Numbered from the stretch's first letter, positions 1-8,285 are shown. The stretch: 64,000 nucleotides of DNA from Paenibacillus elgii NBRC 100335 (GCF_004000865.1 NZ_BIMB01000008.1:62001-126000); one strand, 5' to 3'. Notes: a model not told the origin generated them from the letters alone. Numbers and translations are program-made.

Positions 1-69
1 GCGCTGCTTACGGGCTATGTGTGGGGCAGCCGGAAAATCCGGGGGGAACAGCAGACCGTGGTTGACTAA
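1..69 (+). CDS. 3' end of a gene entering from the left (partial)
   Basis: The window opens in a reading frame that ends at TAA 67-69 and encodes only the last 22 residues (ALLTGYVWGSRKIRGEQQTV then VD). The hydrophobic start followed by a basic tail would suit the cytoplasmic end of a membrane protein, such as a transporter. That is a guess from composition, and the family cannot be named from this fragment. Confidence 0.5.
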   Translation, partial: ALLTGYVWGSRKIRGEQQTVVD

Positions 70-74
70 TCAAT

Positions 75-89
75 TGAGAATCATTATCA
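75..89. promoter_or_regulatory. Fur-type box upstream of AraC regulator
   Basis: TGAGAAT-C-ATTATCA matches the Bacillus 7-1-7 Fur box (TGATAAT-N-ATTATCA) at 13 of 14 positions. It lies just upstream of the leader peptide and the AraC gene, so iron repression of that regulator is expected. Confidence 0.75.
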
Positions 90-102
90 TTTAAGAGGAG
101 GG

Positions 103-138
103 ATGAACGACTACGGAGTGAGAGGATTCAGGTGCTAA
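103..138 (+). CDS. Possible 11-residue leader peptide MNDYGVRGFRC
   Basis: ATG 103 is preceded by the strong Shine-Dalgarno sequence AGAGGAGGG and runs 11 codons to TAA 136-138. The stop overlaps the likely GTG start (132) of the AraC gene, an arrangement typical of translational coupling. No homologue is recognised. It may be a coupling leader rather than a functional peptide. Confidence 0.4.
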   Translation: MNDYGVRGFRC

Positions 139-1118
139 CGATGATGGCTGAGGATTTTCATCAAATATATAATGCGTTTTTCGACGGATTTCAATTGTCG
201 CGCCGTTATGCCGACCGGACCGAGCAACTGCCCGTTCCGCGTCATGCCGGAGAGGGCGCGCTGCGCCGGTTCGTGCCGCGTCCGGATTTGGAGATCGTCA
301 TTTCGGATTATACGCTTTCGCGAAACCGGCAATTACAGGTGCGCACGGATTCGGCGATGGTCGAGCTTAGCTTTTGCCTGCAAGGGAAGCGGGAGCTGAA
401 CATTTCCGGCACGAGGCATGAATTTCGCGCGAACCGCTGCACGCTGCAGTTGGTGGACCGGTTTCACGCGCAGTTTGACTTCGACGGGAATCAGCCGATG
501 CTTGCGGTTGGTATCGGGATTCCAGTCGCGACGTTCGACCGTTTTATGGAAGATTTTGAAGGGAAGCGCTCCGTCTATTTTGCCAAGCTGGTCGACCGCC
601 GTTCGTTTCGCCTGTTCGAGCAGACGATCGAGCCCGCGGCTTCCGTCATCCTGCAGCAGATGCTGGACGCTTCCTTCTCGAACGAGACGCGCAAAATTTA
701 TATGGAAAGCAAGGCGCTGGAGCTGCTTTCCCTGTCGTTTCATACGCTGCTGTGGGACCGCGAGCCCGACGATAAGCATATTCGGTCGAAGCTGAGCAAG
801 AACGATCTGGAGAAAATACGTCAGGCAAGGGAAGTGCTGCTGCACCGCATGGATAGTCCGCCTTCGCTGTTGGAGCTGTCCCGAACGGTCGGTCTCAACG
901 ACTTTAAGCTGAAAATCGGGTTCAAGGAAGTGTACGGGAACACGGTATTCAGCTATTTGCGGGAGAAGAGGCTGGAGAAAGCGCTCCTGCTGCTGCAAAA
1001 GGGGCAGGTCAACGTGAATCAGGCCGCCTGCGTCGTCGGCTATTCGAATCCGAGCCATTTTGCCGAAGTGTTCCGCGAGAAATACGGGTTCAATCCCGGT
1101 GAGCTTGTCCGCAAGTAG
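132..1118 (+). CDS. AraC-family transcriptional regulator (iron/siderophore type)
   Basis: 328-residue AraC/XylS-family activator. The N-terminal ~200 residues are a ligand-sensing part. The C-terminal ~100 residues carry two helix-turn-helix motifs (LELSRTVGLNDFKLKIGFKE, then the NVNQAACVVGYSNPSHFAEV region and the family ending FREKYGFNPGEL). GTG 132 has AGAGG six bases upstream, with ATG 141 as an alternative. The Fur box upstream and the Fur-boxed binding protein downstream suggest it activates siderophore uptake, as Btr does in Bacillus or PchR in Pseudomonas. A paralogue with the same architecture and its own Fur box lies at 28437. The ligand is unknown. Confidence 0.85.
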   Translation: MLTMMAEDFHQIYNAFFDGFQLSRRYADRTEQLPVPRHAGEGALRRFVPRPDLEIVISDYTLSRNRQLQVRTDSAMVELSFCLQGKRELNISGTRHEFRANRCTLQLVDRFHAQFDFDGNQPMLAVGIGIPVATFDRFMEDFEGKRSVYFAKLVDRRSFRLFEQTIEPAASVILQQMLDASFSNETRKIYMESKALELLSLSFHTLLWDREPDDKHIRSKLSKNDLEKIRQAREVLLHRMDSPPSLLELSRTVGLNDFKLKIGFKEVYGNTVFSYLREKRLEKALLLLQKGQVNVNQAACVVGYSNPSHFAEVFREKYGFNPGELVRK

Positions 1119-1142
1119 CAGGTCTTCCGAGTTCGACCGCCG

Positions 1143-1175
1143 AACCGCCAGAGGAAATTCCTTTGGCGGTTTTTG
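1143..1175 (+). terminator. Rho-independent terminator of the AraC gene
   Basis: Stem AACCGCCA (1143-1150) pairs with TGGCGGTT (1164-1171) and is followed by a T-rich run. Confidence 0.8.
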
Positions 1176-1259
1176 TTGCGTTTAAAAATCCCGCCAACCG
1201 CGGGAAAAATCCGTGCAGGGGTGGATGAGCGGACGTGGATACGGTAGCATACCATTTGT

Positions 1260-1280
1260 TGATAATGAGTATCGTTATCA
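1260..1280. promoter_or_regulatory. Fur box of the iron-binding lipoprotein gene
   Basis: TGATAATGAGTATCGTTATC followed by A gives two overlapping 7-1-7 half-site sets and matches the classical 19-bp Fur box GATAATGATTATCATTATC at 17 of 19 positions. It lies about 60 bp before the start codon. Confidence 0.85.
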
Positions 1281-1338
1281 ATTAACTCGAGAGCTCTGTA
1301 AGGAGCGGCGGCGAAAACAAAAGGAGGGCCTAAAAAAC

Positions 1339-2292
1339 ATGCACAGACGAATTTGGTTATCGCTTCTGCTTCTGATTGCGATGGCAGGGATGATTGCCGG
1401 ATGTACGGCAAACGACCCGGGAGCAGGCGCTTCGGGGGATCGGAAAAAGTCCGAGGGGACGGCGGCGCAAGCTTCTTTTCCGCGGACGATCAAGCATATG
1501 AAAGGGGAAACGGTGATCAAGGAGCGGCCGGTAAAAATCGCGGCGCCTTATGTCTCTTTTGTCGACGACTTGGTCGTCTTGGATGAAATACCCGTGGCCG
1601 CTCAAGGGATGACGATGATGAGCAGCTTCCCGAATTTACAGAAAAAGCTCGATGGGAAGCCCGTGATCGATTTGGGTAAAGAAGTGAGCATGGAAAGGCT
1701 GCTCGCCTCGCAGCCGGATCTCATTATCGCCTCCGACGATATGGCCGATAAATACGACCAGCTCAGCCAAATCGCGCCGACGGTAATTTTTCCGTATACG
1801 GAGGGTTGGAAAGGGACGCTGCAGTTGATTGCCGGAGCCATCGGGAAGGAGGAGAAGGCGGCGGCTTTCTTGGCCGAATTTAACCGCAAGGCGAAGGAAT
1901 ACAAAGCGAAGCTGGCGGGCCGCAGTGAGGAGACAGTTTTGTTCGCGATGTACGGCGGGAAAGAATTCATCACCTTCAACGAGCAACGCGTCGCCGACTT
2001 TTACAAGGAGCTTGGGCTGAAGCCGGTGCCCGGTAACGAAAAGGGCGGGTCCTTGTCCCTCGAAACGCTGGCGACGATGAATCCGGATCATATTTTTATC
2101 GTCAACAACTATGCTGCGCCGATTAAGCAGGGCGTCAAGGAAACGCTGAAGGACAACGCGATCTGGAACGGCATGAAAGCTCCCAAAAGCAATCAAGTCT
2201 ACTATATCGAGGATACGTCCATTCTCGGTCCGATGCCGCTTGGCAAAATGATCGCGATCGAAGAAGTGATGAAGGCAATGGGGAATCGGTAA
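1339..2292 (+). CDS. Iron-siderophore ABC transporter substrate-binding lipoprotein
   Basis: 317 residues from ATG 1339, which follows the ribosome binding site AAGGAGGG. The N-terminus MHRRIWLSLLLLIAMAGMIA then GC is a lipoprotein signal, with the Cys at about residue 22. The mature protein is a two-lobed binding protein of the FeuA/FecB class (PF01497). Typical stretches are the first lobe with LASQPDLIIAS and the ending in which TMNPDHIFIVNN and GPMPLGKMIAIEEVMKAMG appear. It should capture ferric siderophore at the outer membrane face for an FecCD-type permease that is not adjacent, unless the gene ending at base 69 belongs to it. The Fur box implies induction by iron limitation. Confidence 0.9.
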   Translation: MHRRIWLSLLLLIAMAGMIAGCTANDPGAGASGDRKKSEGTAAQASFPRTIKHMKGETVIKERPVKIAAPYVSFVDDLVVLDEIPVAAQGMTMMSSFPNLQKKLDGKPVIDLGKEVSMERLLASQPDLIIASDDMADKYDQLSQIAPTVIFPYTEGWKGTLQLIAGAIGKEEKAAAFLAEFNRKAKEYKAKLAGRSEETVLFAMYGGKEFITFNEQRVADFYKELGLKPVPGNEKGGSLSLETLATMNPDHIFIVNNYAAPIKQGVKETLKDNAIWNGMKAPKSNQVYYIEDTSILGPMPLGKMIAIEEVMKAMGNR

Positions 2293-2552
2293 GGGGCTAC
2301 CATTGTGGCTCTTTAGCTTGTCGAGAAGGTGGTCAAATGGGGATAATAGAGGTTACGAGGGGGTGGAGTATCCACTTCCGACCACTCTTGTCTTCGGGAA
2401 ATTTGATTGGAAGCTGCTTAGTGCGGACATTTCCCGAAGACAAAGGCGGCTGCTATCGCTTCTCCAGTGGATACCCCACCTCCGTATGTTCCTCTGTATT
2501 AGTGAAGACCACTTTCTCAACACTCTGGGGCCACAATTGTGGTTCCTTTTTT
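2293..2552. repeat. 260-bp fold-back element (long imperfect inverted repeat)
   Basis: The intergenic region folds end to end into one long hairpin. The blocks are 2293-2308 with 2531-2546 (both containing ATTGTGG), 2323-2334 with 2507-2518 (11 of 12), 2362-2376 with 2466-2480 (14 of 15), and 2388-2402 with 2429-2443 (15 of 15, TTGTCTTCGGGAAAT). It ends in TTCCTTTTTTAT, so the outermost part could also terminate transcription. It could be a MITE-like element or a structured RNA. No coding potential is convincing here. Confidence 0.7.
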
Positions 2553-2586
2553 ATCGTGTGTAAAGGTTTTCGAACATAGAAACCGC

Positions 2587-2615
2587 TTGACAGGGGAACC
2601 GACGACTAGTAGAAT
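2587..2615 (+). promoter_or_regulatory. Sigma-A promoter of the opine-metallophore operon
   Basis: TTGACA (2587-2592), a 17-bp spacer and TAGAAT (2610-2615) form a near-consensus promoter. Its start point falls at the edge of the Zur-type box at 2625. Confidence 0.8.
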
Positions 2616-2624
2616 GGCTTTAAA

Positions 2625-2639
2625 TCGTAAATATTACTA
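2625..2639. promoter_or_regulatory. Zur-type operator before the cntL homologue
   Basis: TCGTAAA-T-ATTACTA matches the Bacillus Zur core TCGTAAT-N-ATTACGA at 12 of 14 positions and sits about ten bases after the -10 box, a position suited to repression. Other Fur-family members could bind it, but the GTAA...TTAC core favours Zur. Confidence 0.7.
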
Positions 2640-2656
2640 TTAAATGGAGTGGTGAG

Positions 2657-3463
2657 ATGAAGGAGAAATACATGTTCTTGCTTGCCTTGAAGCTGCTCGA
2701 ATACGAAATCTGCGAATTGACCGAGTATTCCAAGACGTGCCTGGAATGCTTCGAGCAGCTTCAGACGAAGCTGGACGAGCTTTGCCGGTTTATCGCCCGC
2801 GAAGAGAACGAAGCGCGATGGAGCGAATGGGAGCATCATGACGAAATCAGGGAATATGCGGAGAAGTTAAGGGAAAGCTCGGTCAAGGCGCTCTGCGATA
2901 TGGAGAAATATCAGTCGGAGTGCTTGCTGAACCGGCGAGCGGATATTAGCGAGTATATTGGCCTTCTGTCCCGCAGCGTCGCAAGCGAGCTTGAGCGTTT
3001 GCATATCGGCCCGTCGTCGAAGGTGCTTTTTATCGGAGCGGGCGCGTTGCCTGTCTCGGCGCTGACGATTGCGAAGAGCATCGGAGCGGAAGTCATGGGC
3101 CTGGATATCGATCCGCATGCGGTCCATCTCGCGAAGCATGCGGCCAAGGCGTCCGGGCTGGCTTCGAAGGTGCGGTTTTCGAATCAGAGCTCGCGAGAGC
3201 TGCGTTTTACGAAAGAGGCGACCCATATTATTGTCGCCTCTCTGGTCAAGAATAAGCAGGAGGTGCTTACCGAGCTGCAAGAAACGATACATAACCGGGC
3301 GAAAGTCATCGTCAGATACGGGAACGGGTTGAAGTCGATTTTTAATTACCCGTTCGATACAGGCGCAGTGGAAGGATGGAAGCCAATCTACCGAGGCCGG
3401 AGCAATGCCATCTACGACTATGCGGTCTTGGAAAAATGCGAAAGGAAGCGGATGCCATGCTGA
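2657..3463 (+). CDS. cntL: Nicotianamine-synthase-like enzyme, opine-metallophore step 1
   Basis: 268 residues, close to the size of staphylococcal CntL. The C-terminal half is a SAM-binding Rossmann fold (KVLFIGAGALPVSALTIAKS about residues 121-140, then GLDIDPHAVHLAKHAAKA), typical of nicotianamine synthases. CntL transfers the aminobutyrate moiety of SAM to histidine in the cytoplasm. The identification rests on this fold together with the next gene, a clear CntM. It is first in an operon with sigma-A promoter and Zur-type box, and its 3' end overlaps cntM by 7 bases. No histidine racemase (cntK) is present upstream, so L-histidine is the inferred acceptor unless a racemase is encoded elsewhere. 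Confidence 0.85.
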   Translation: MKEKYMFLLALKLLEYEICELTEYSKTCLECFEQLQTKLDELCRFIAREENEARWSEWEHHDEIREYAEKLRESSVKALCDMEKYQSECLLNRRADISEYIGLLSRSVASELERLHIGPSSKVLFIGAGALPVSALTIAKSIGAEVMGLDIDPHAVHLAKHAAKASGLASKVRFSNQSSRELRFTKEATHIIVASLVKNKQEVLTELQETIHNRAKVIVRYGNGLKSIFNYPFDTGAVEGWKPIYRGRSNAIYDYAVLEKCERKRMPC

Positions 3464-4776
3464 GCGGTTCCTATACGCCGATGCCGTTCGGGCATACGCT
3501 AATCGTCGGGGCGGGCCCGGCCGCCGTCCATACCGCAGTTCATCTTGCCCATGGCGGATGGTGCGGTCTGCTCGGGCTGATGAACCGGCGGGGCCCGCAT
3601 ACGACGCAGCTTGCGCAGGAACTGGAGTGCAGCAAGTTTACGCTTGTCTCCAGCGTACAGACCGCATCAACCGATCCATATCGCATACAGGCTAGCATCA
3701 CGGACTGGTACGAAGGCTGCGACCGGCCTGACGATCTATGGGACACCCTGTTCCTGTGCACGCCAAGCGACGCCTACAACGATGTCCTTCGTGCTCTGCA
3801 GCCGGATTCCTTAACCCGTCTTAAAACGATAGTGCTGCTCTCCCCGGGCATGGGCTCGAACCTGCTGGTGCAAAGTCTGCTTGGCGCATCGAAGGACCGG
3901 ATCGACGTGATCAGCCTATCGACGTATTATGCTGCGACGAAGTTCGAGCCCGGCAGCTTCAGAGCCGCCCGGACCAAAGCTTACAAAAAACGAATCAGCA
4001 TCGCCTCCGACAAGCCGGACAGTATGGCCGTCCGGGACGTGAAGCGTTTTGTCGAAAGCCTCGGCGTACAATGCGGCGTGGCGGGCCGCTCGATTGAGGC
4101 GGAAAGTCGAAGCGTTACGACGTATGTGCATCCTCCGTTGTTCATGAATGATTTTTCGCTCGATGAAATTTTGGGAAGCGGGATCTCGAAGAAGAGCATG
4201 TACAAGCTTTACCCGGAAGGACCGATTACGCCGGATGCGATCCGGACGATGGTGCGGCTGTGGAGAGAAATTTCCGAATGGCTTCGCTCGCTTGGGGCAG
4301 AGCCGGTGAACCTGCTCCGGTTTCTCAATGACGATAATTATCCGGTGCACGAAGCGACGCTATCCCGGGACGAGATCGACCGTTTCACGGAATGGGAGCC
4401 CGTGAAGCAGGAATACCTGCTCTACGTCCGGTACGCGTCCATCCTGATCGATCCGTTTTCCGTTCCGGACGAGAACGGCCGTTATTTTGACTTCTCCGCC
4501 GTTCCTTATAAGCAAGCTTATCAGGACGGGAACGGGAAGTGGATGATTCCGAGAATTCCACTGGAGGATTACAAAAAGTTGAAGCTGATCTGCGGGCTGG
4601 CGCAAAAAGCGAACATCGCCATGCCGCAAGCTTCGGCTTTGATCAAACGCTTTGAGGCGAGGCTGGACGCGTTTGTCCGGGAGAAAGGCGCGGACCTCGT
4701 GCATCCGGGACTGCTCCGGGATACGACCTCCGGGGACGTGGAAGCGGTATGGCGCGAAATGAGGAGAGGCCTATGA
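3457..4776 (+). CDS. cntM: Opine metallophore dehydrogenase (staphylopine/pseudopaline-type)
   Basis: 439 residues from ATG 3457, with AAAGGAAG upstream. An N-terminal NAD(P)-binding site (LIVGAGPAAVHTA, residues 15-27) is followed by the opine-dehydrogenase part. Strongly CntM-like stretches include VHPPLFMNDFSLDEI, YKLYPEGPIT, QEYLLYVRY and DPFSVPDENGRYFDFSAVPY. It reductively condenses the CntL product with an alpha-keto acid. By hand comparison with S. aureus CntM from memory, Arg44 falls at the position of Arg33 (one-residue shift; NADPH preference). Ala160 in LSTYYAATK falls at the position of Asp150, where Ala permits alpha-ketoglutarate. It overlaps the following exporter by the ATGA motif. 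Confidence 0.92.
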   Translation: MLSGSYTPMPFGHTLIVGAGPAAVHTAVHLAHGGWCGLLGLMNRRGPHTTQLAQELECSKFTLVSSVQTASTDPYRIQASITDWYEGCDRPDDLWDTLFLCTPSDAYNDVLRALQPDSLTRLKTIVLLSPGMGSNLLVQSLLGASKDRIDVISLSTYYAATKFEPGSFRAARTKAYKKRISIASDKPDSMAVRDVKRFVESLGVQCGVAGRSIEAESRSVTTYVHPPLFMNDFSLDEILGSGISKKSMYKLYPEGPITPDAIRTMVRLWREISEWLRSLGAEPVNLLRFLNDDNYPVHEATLSRDEIDRFTEWEPVKQEYLLYVRYASILIDPFSVPDENGRYFDFSAVPYKQAYQDGNGKWMIPRIPLEDYKKLKLICGLAQKANIAMPQASALIKRFEARLDAFVREKGADLVHPGLLRDTTSGDVEAVWREMRRGL

Positions 4777-5624
4777 AAAACGGTGTTCTGCTCGCGATTT
4801 TCTCATCTCTCGTATTCAGCGTCATGAACGCTCTTGTGAAGGCGGCCAGCGTAACGATCCCTTCCGCGGAGGTGGCGTTTTTCCGCAGCATCATCGGGAC
4901 GGCGATCATTTATGGCATGATGCGCTACAGCAAGGTGCCGTTTTCCCGGGAAGGCATTCCGCTGCTGGTGACGCGGGGCGTGCTCGGCGCGCTTTATTTG
5001 CTCGCGTATTTTTACACGATTTCGAAAATCCCGCTGACGGATGCGAGCATTCTGGCGCATTTGTCTCCCTTTTTCGTGCTGGCGCTTGCCGTGTTGGTTC
5101 TGAAAGAAAAATTATCCCGGAGAGCGCTAACCGTCCTTCCGGTGGCGATTCTCGGCGCGATGCTATTGATCAAGCCGTTTCAGTTCTCGTCGTATTCTTC
5201 GGACGCGCTTGTCGGCTTGCTTAGCGCCTTCTTTGCGGCGGGGGCCGCCGTCAGCATCCGGATGCTCAGCCAAAAGCATCATACGTACGAAATCGTTTTT
5301 TATTTTTTGGCGACGGCAACGCTGGTGTCGGTGCCGCTGATGTGGAACGATTTTGTCGTGCCTTCCGCGCTCGATTGGCTGTACCTGATCAGCATCGGAG
5401 TCGTTTCTTTGCTCGGACAATTGTTTTTGACGAAAGCTTTTACGCACGAAAATGCCGCCGTTGTCGAAGTCACCCGCTATATCGGCATTGTGTTTAACGC
5501 CATGTGGGGGTTTTTGTTCTGGATGGAGGTGCCGGACCTGCTCACGTTTGCAGGCGGCGTTCTGATCGTGACCGCCTGCATCGCGCTGTCAAGGCAAAAG
5601 CGGTCGCAATCCAAAGCATATTGA
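4773..5624 (+). CDS. cntI: DMT/EamA-family exporter, probable metallophore exporter
   Basis: 283 residues with about ten hydrophobic segments and two EamA repeats, the organisation of drug/metabolite transporters. ATG 4773 follows GAGGAGAGG and overlaps the cntM stop (ATGA). Its position between the synthesis enzymes and the importer matches Pseudomonas cntI, whose EamA product exports pseudopaline. S. aureus uses an MFS protein, CntE, for this job. Export of the opine metallophore is inferred from context. The gene symbol follows the Pseudomonas system. Confidence 0.8.
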   Translation: MKNGVLLAIFSSLVFSVMNALVKAASVTIPSAEVAFFRSIIGTAIIYGMMRYSKVPFSREGIPLLVTRGVLGALYLLAYFYTISKIPLTDASILAHLSPFFVLALAVLVLKEKLSRRALTVLPVAILGAMLLIKPFQFSSYSSDALVGLLSAFFAAGAAVSIRMLSQKHHTYEIVFYFLATATLVSVPLMWNDFVVPSALDWLYLISIGVVSLLGQLFLTKAFTHENAAVVEVTRYIGIVFNAMWGFLFWMEVPDLLTFAGGVLIVTACIALSRQKRSQSKAY

Positions 5625-5649
5625 CGCAGGACACGACATATGGTACTTA
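5621..5649 (+). promoter_or_regulatory. Probable promoter of the metallophore importer genes
   Basis: TTGACG (5621-5626), 17 bp, TACTTA (5644-5649). The -35 overlaps the stop codon of the exporter gene. The tandem Zur-type boxes follow immediately, which makes a real promoter likely despite the weak -10. Confidence 0.55.
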
Positions 5650-5653
5650 TTAA

Positions 5654-5683
5654 TAGTAAATATTACTATAGTAATTATTACAA
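5654..5683. promoter_or_regulatory. Tandem Zur-type boxes before the importer
   Basis: Two adjoining 15-bp boxes, TAGTAAA-T-ATTACTA (5654-5668) and TAGTAAT-T-ATTACAA (5669-5683), share the GTAA/TTAC core of the box before cntL. The second matches the Zur consensus at 12 of 14 positions. They lie just downstream of the proposed -10, consistent with repression of the importer in metal-replete cells. Confidence 0.7.
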
Positions 5684-5712
5684 ATAATTGGCCGAGAGGA
5701 TGTTTAAAGTTC

Positions 5713-7332
5713 ATGCAATCAACGGTTTGGAGTGCAATCCGTACGAAACCATACTTATACATAGCGCTGCTCTGCTTGCTCATGGCAATGACGGCTTGCA
5801 GTTCGGGAGGGAATGGCCCGGACGGCGGGGCAGGGGCAAGCGGAACGAAGGCCGCCGACGGTGCGGAGAAAGCGGGCGCGGCAGGCGAGGCCAAGAAGCT
5901 GACGCTTCTCTATAATTTCAAGAGCGGCAGCCTCGACCCGCACAATGGAGCCATTCCGCTGCGGATGGGTGTCACGGAAACGCTCGTGCGCATGGATGAG
6001 AAGCTGGAGGTGAAGCCGTGGCTTGCGGTAAAGTGGACGACGAAGGATGAGCGGACCTGGGTGTTTACGATCCGGGATAGCGTCACGTTCCAGGACGGGA
6101 CGAAGCTGGATGCGGCGGCGGTAAAAGCGTCGTTCGAGCGTGGCGTTGCCGCCAGCAAGTCGCTGGCCTCCGCGCTGAAGATCGCTTCCATGGAAGCGAG
6201 CGGTCAGGAGCTGACGGTCGTGACGACCGAGCCTTCGCCGTCGTTCCCGTCCGAATTGGTCAATCCGTCCGCTGCCGTCATTAGCGTAGAAGCGGAGAAG
6301 AAGCTGGGCAAGGACGCGTTCAACCTTGCCCCTGTAGGAACGGGGCCGTTTCAAGTGAAGCAGTTTAAGCCGAATATCGAGATTGCGCTGGAGCGGTACG
6401 AAGGCTATTGGGATGGCAAGGCCAAGCTAAACGAGGTGACCGTGAAATTCAACGAGGACGCCAACGTCAGGGTGCTTGCGCTTCAGTCCGGAGAAGCGGA
6501 CATCGCTTACCATATTCCGGCGGAATCTGTAGGCTCGCTCGAAAAGGACAGCCGGCTTCGGGTGGAGTCCGTGGCAGGTCTGCGCGTTCACTTCCTGCTG
6601 TATAACCAGAAGAAACCGCTGATGCAGGATTTTAAAGTAAGAAAAGCGATCGATCTGCTGCTTAATCGCGAAAGTATAGCCAAGGACGTCATGCTCGGAC
6701 ATGCTGTCCCGGCCAACGGGCCGTTCAATTCGAGCCTGCCCTTCGGAAGCAAGGACCCGGTGCAAAAGCCGGACCCGGCCAGGGCCAAAAAGCTGCTGGA
6801 GGAAGCGGGCTTCCAGGCGGGCGCGGACGGGAAGCTGGCGAAGGACGGTCAGCCGCTTACGCTGGAGCTCATCACGTATAAAGGCCGTCCAGAACTGCCG
6901 CTGATCGCCCAACTGCTGCAATCGGACGCGGCGGCGGCCGGCGTGACGATGAATATCAAAACGGTCGAGAACGTAGATACGTATTTGCGCGAGAACAAGG
7001 ACTGGGACTTGGCGACATACAGCAATTCGACGGCTCCCCGCGGGGACGGGGGCTTCTTTTTGAATTCCGCCTTCATGCCCGGCGGGGCGCTTAATGCGGC
7101 CGGTCTGGACTCTCCCGACCTGAAGGAGGTTATCGGCCGGTTGAACGCCGCGGGCGACATCGGGAAGCGGGTTCAGCTCACGCAGGAGGCGGTGGGCGTC
7201 ATTAAACGGGAGCTTCCGCAGTCCTATGCCGTTTACCCCAATATTGTCGTGGGCGTTAACAAGCGGGTGTCCAATTGGAAGCCAGGGGCTGAGGAGTACT
7301 ATATCGTGACGAATCAAATGGATGTGAAGTAA
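5713..7332 (+). CDS. cntA: Metallophore/nickel ABC transporter substrate-binding lipoprotein
   Basis: 539 residues. The N-terminal signal YLYIALLCLLMAMTAC with the lipobox Cys at about residue 29 anchors it outside the membrane. The body is a family-5 solute-binding protein (SBP_bac_5, NikA/OppA class). Typical stretches are GSLDPHNGAIPLRMGVTETL, the ERTWVFTIRDSVTFQDGTKL region and APVGTGPFQVKQF. Its size and context match CntA, which binds metal-loaded opine. It is first of five importer genes (cntABCDF order) and follows tandem Zur-type boxes. Confidence 0.88.
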   Translation: MQSTVWSAIRTKPYLYIALLCLLMAMTACSSGGNGPDGGAGASGTKAADGAEKAGAAGEAKKLTLLYNFKSGSLDPHNGAIPLRMGVTETLVRMDEKLEVKPWLAVKWTTKDERTWVFTIRDSVTFQDGTKLDAAAVKASFERGVAASKSLASALKIASMEASGQELTVVTTEPSPSFPSELVNPSAAVISVEAEKKLGKDAFNLAPVGTGPFQVKQFKPNIEIALERYEGYWDGKAKLNEVTVKFNEDANVRVLALQSGEADIAYHIPAESVGSLEKDSRLRVESVAGLRVHFLLYNQKKPLMQDFKVRKAIDLLLNRESIAKDVMLGHAVPANGPFNSSLPFGSKDPVQKPDPARAKKLLEEAGFQAGADGKLAKDGQPLTLELITYKGRPELPLIAQLLQSDAAAAGVTMNIKTVENVDTYLRENKDWDLATYSNSTAPRGDGGFFLNSAFMPGGALNAAGLDSPDLKEVIGRLNAAGDIGKRVQLTQEAVGVIKRELPQSYAVYPNIVVGVNKRVSNWKPGAEEYYIVTNQMDVK

Positions 7333-7334
7333 AA

Positions 7335-8285
7335 ATGGTTCTGTGGAAGCTGGTCAGGACGCGCTTGCTGCAATTGATATTCGTGCTGCTTCTGCTGTCC
7401 TTCGTGACATTTGCGTTGATGAAGCTGGCGCCGGGCGACCCGGTGCTGTCCATTCTGAACTCGGACGAACTGTCCGTGACGAAAGCCGACGAAGCCCGGG
7501 TGCGCGAGGAGCTCGGCTTCGACCGGCCGCTTTACGAGCAGTACGGCCGGTGGATGCTGAATCTGCTGCGGCTCGATCTCGGCCATTCCTATATTAAAGG
7601 AAAGCCGGTGCTCGAGGAGATCGTGCAGCGGCTGCCGACGACCGCTCAATTGACCGCGGGCGGTCTCGCCGTCATGGTGCTGATCGCCGCGCCGCTTGGC
7701 TTGCTTGCAGCCCGGTATCCCGGCCGCTGGCCGGACCAAGCCGGGCGGATTTTTGCGCTGATCGGCGCTTCCGTTCCCAGCTTCTGGATGGGGTTGCTGC
7801 TGATTTATGCTTTTGCGTTCAAGCTGCAATGGCTGCCATCGATGGGCAAGGGGGGCTTTGCGTATCAAATTTTGCCCTCGATCACGCTCGGCTTTTCCAT
7901 GGCCGCGGTGTATGCCCGGCTGCTCCGGGCAGGGCTGCTCGAAAGCTTGTCACAAGAGTACATTCGGGCAGCGCGGGCGAGAGGGATCGCGGAGTGGAAA
8001 ATTATGGTCAATCATGCGATGCGCGCGGCGCTCATGCCGGTCGTCACCGTATTCGGGATGAGCATCGGCAACCTGCTGACCGGGTCGGTCGTCACTGAGA
8101 TGCTGTTTTCCTGGCCCGGGCTCGGAAGCATGGCGGTGGAGGCTATTTTTCAGCGCGATTATCCGGTCATTCAAGGGTACGTCCTGCTGACGGGAGTTTT
8201 TGTCGTACTGGTGAATCTGCTGGTCGATCTGACCTACACCATTCTTGACCCCCGAATCCGCTACGGAAAGGCGGGGCTGACATGA
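7335..8285 (+). CDS. cntB: Metallophore ABC transporter permease 1 (DppB/NikB class)
   Basis: 316 residues with six predicted membrane helices, an N-terminal TM and the long extracytoplasmic loop typical of NikB/DppB. The family stretches APGDPV, the EAA-loop region (YIRAARARGIAEWKIMVNHA) and LTGSVVTEMLFSWPGLGS are present. It starts two bases after the cntA stop and overlaps cntC by four bases, so its product probably pairs with CntC as the membrane pore. Confidence 0.9.
   Translation: MVLWKLVRTRLLQLIFVLLLLSFVTFALMKLAPGDPVLSILNSDELSVTKADEARVREELGFDRPLYEQYGRWMLNLLRLDLGHSYIKGKPVLEEIVQRLPTTAQLTAGGLAVMVLIAAPLGLLAARYPGRWPDQAGRIFALIGASVPSFWMGLLLIYAFAFKLQWLPSMGKGGFAYQILPSITLGFSMAAVYARLLRAGLLESLSQEYIRAARARGIAEWKIMVNHAMRAALMPVVTVFGMSIGNLLTGSVVTEMLFSWPGLGSMAVEAIFQRDYPVIQGYVLLTGVFVVLVNLLVDLTYTILDPRIRYGKAGLT

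Noticed and set aside
333-1058. Long open frame on the minus strand opposite the first AraC gene
   Set aside because: It is a shadow of the GC-rich coding strand, basic and low in normal composition, with no start signal.
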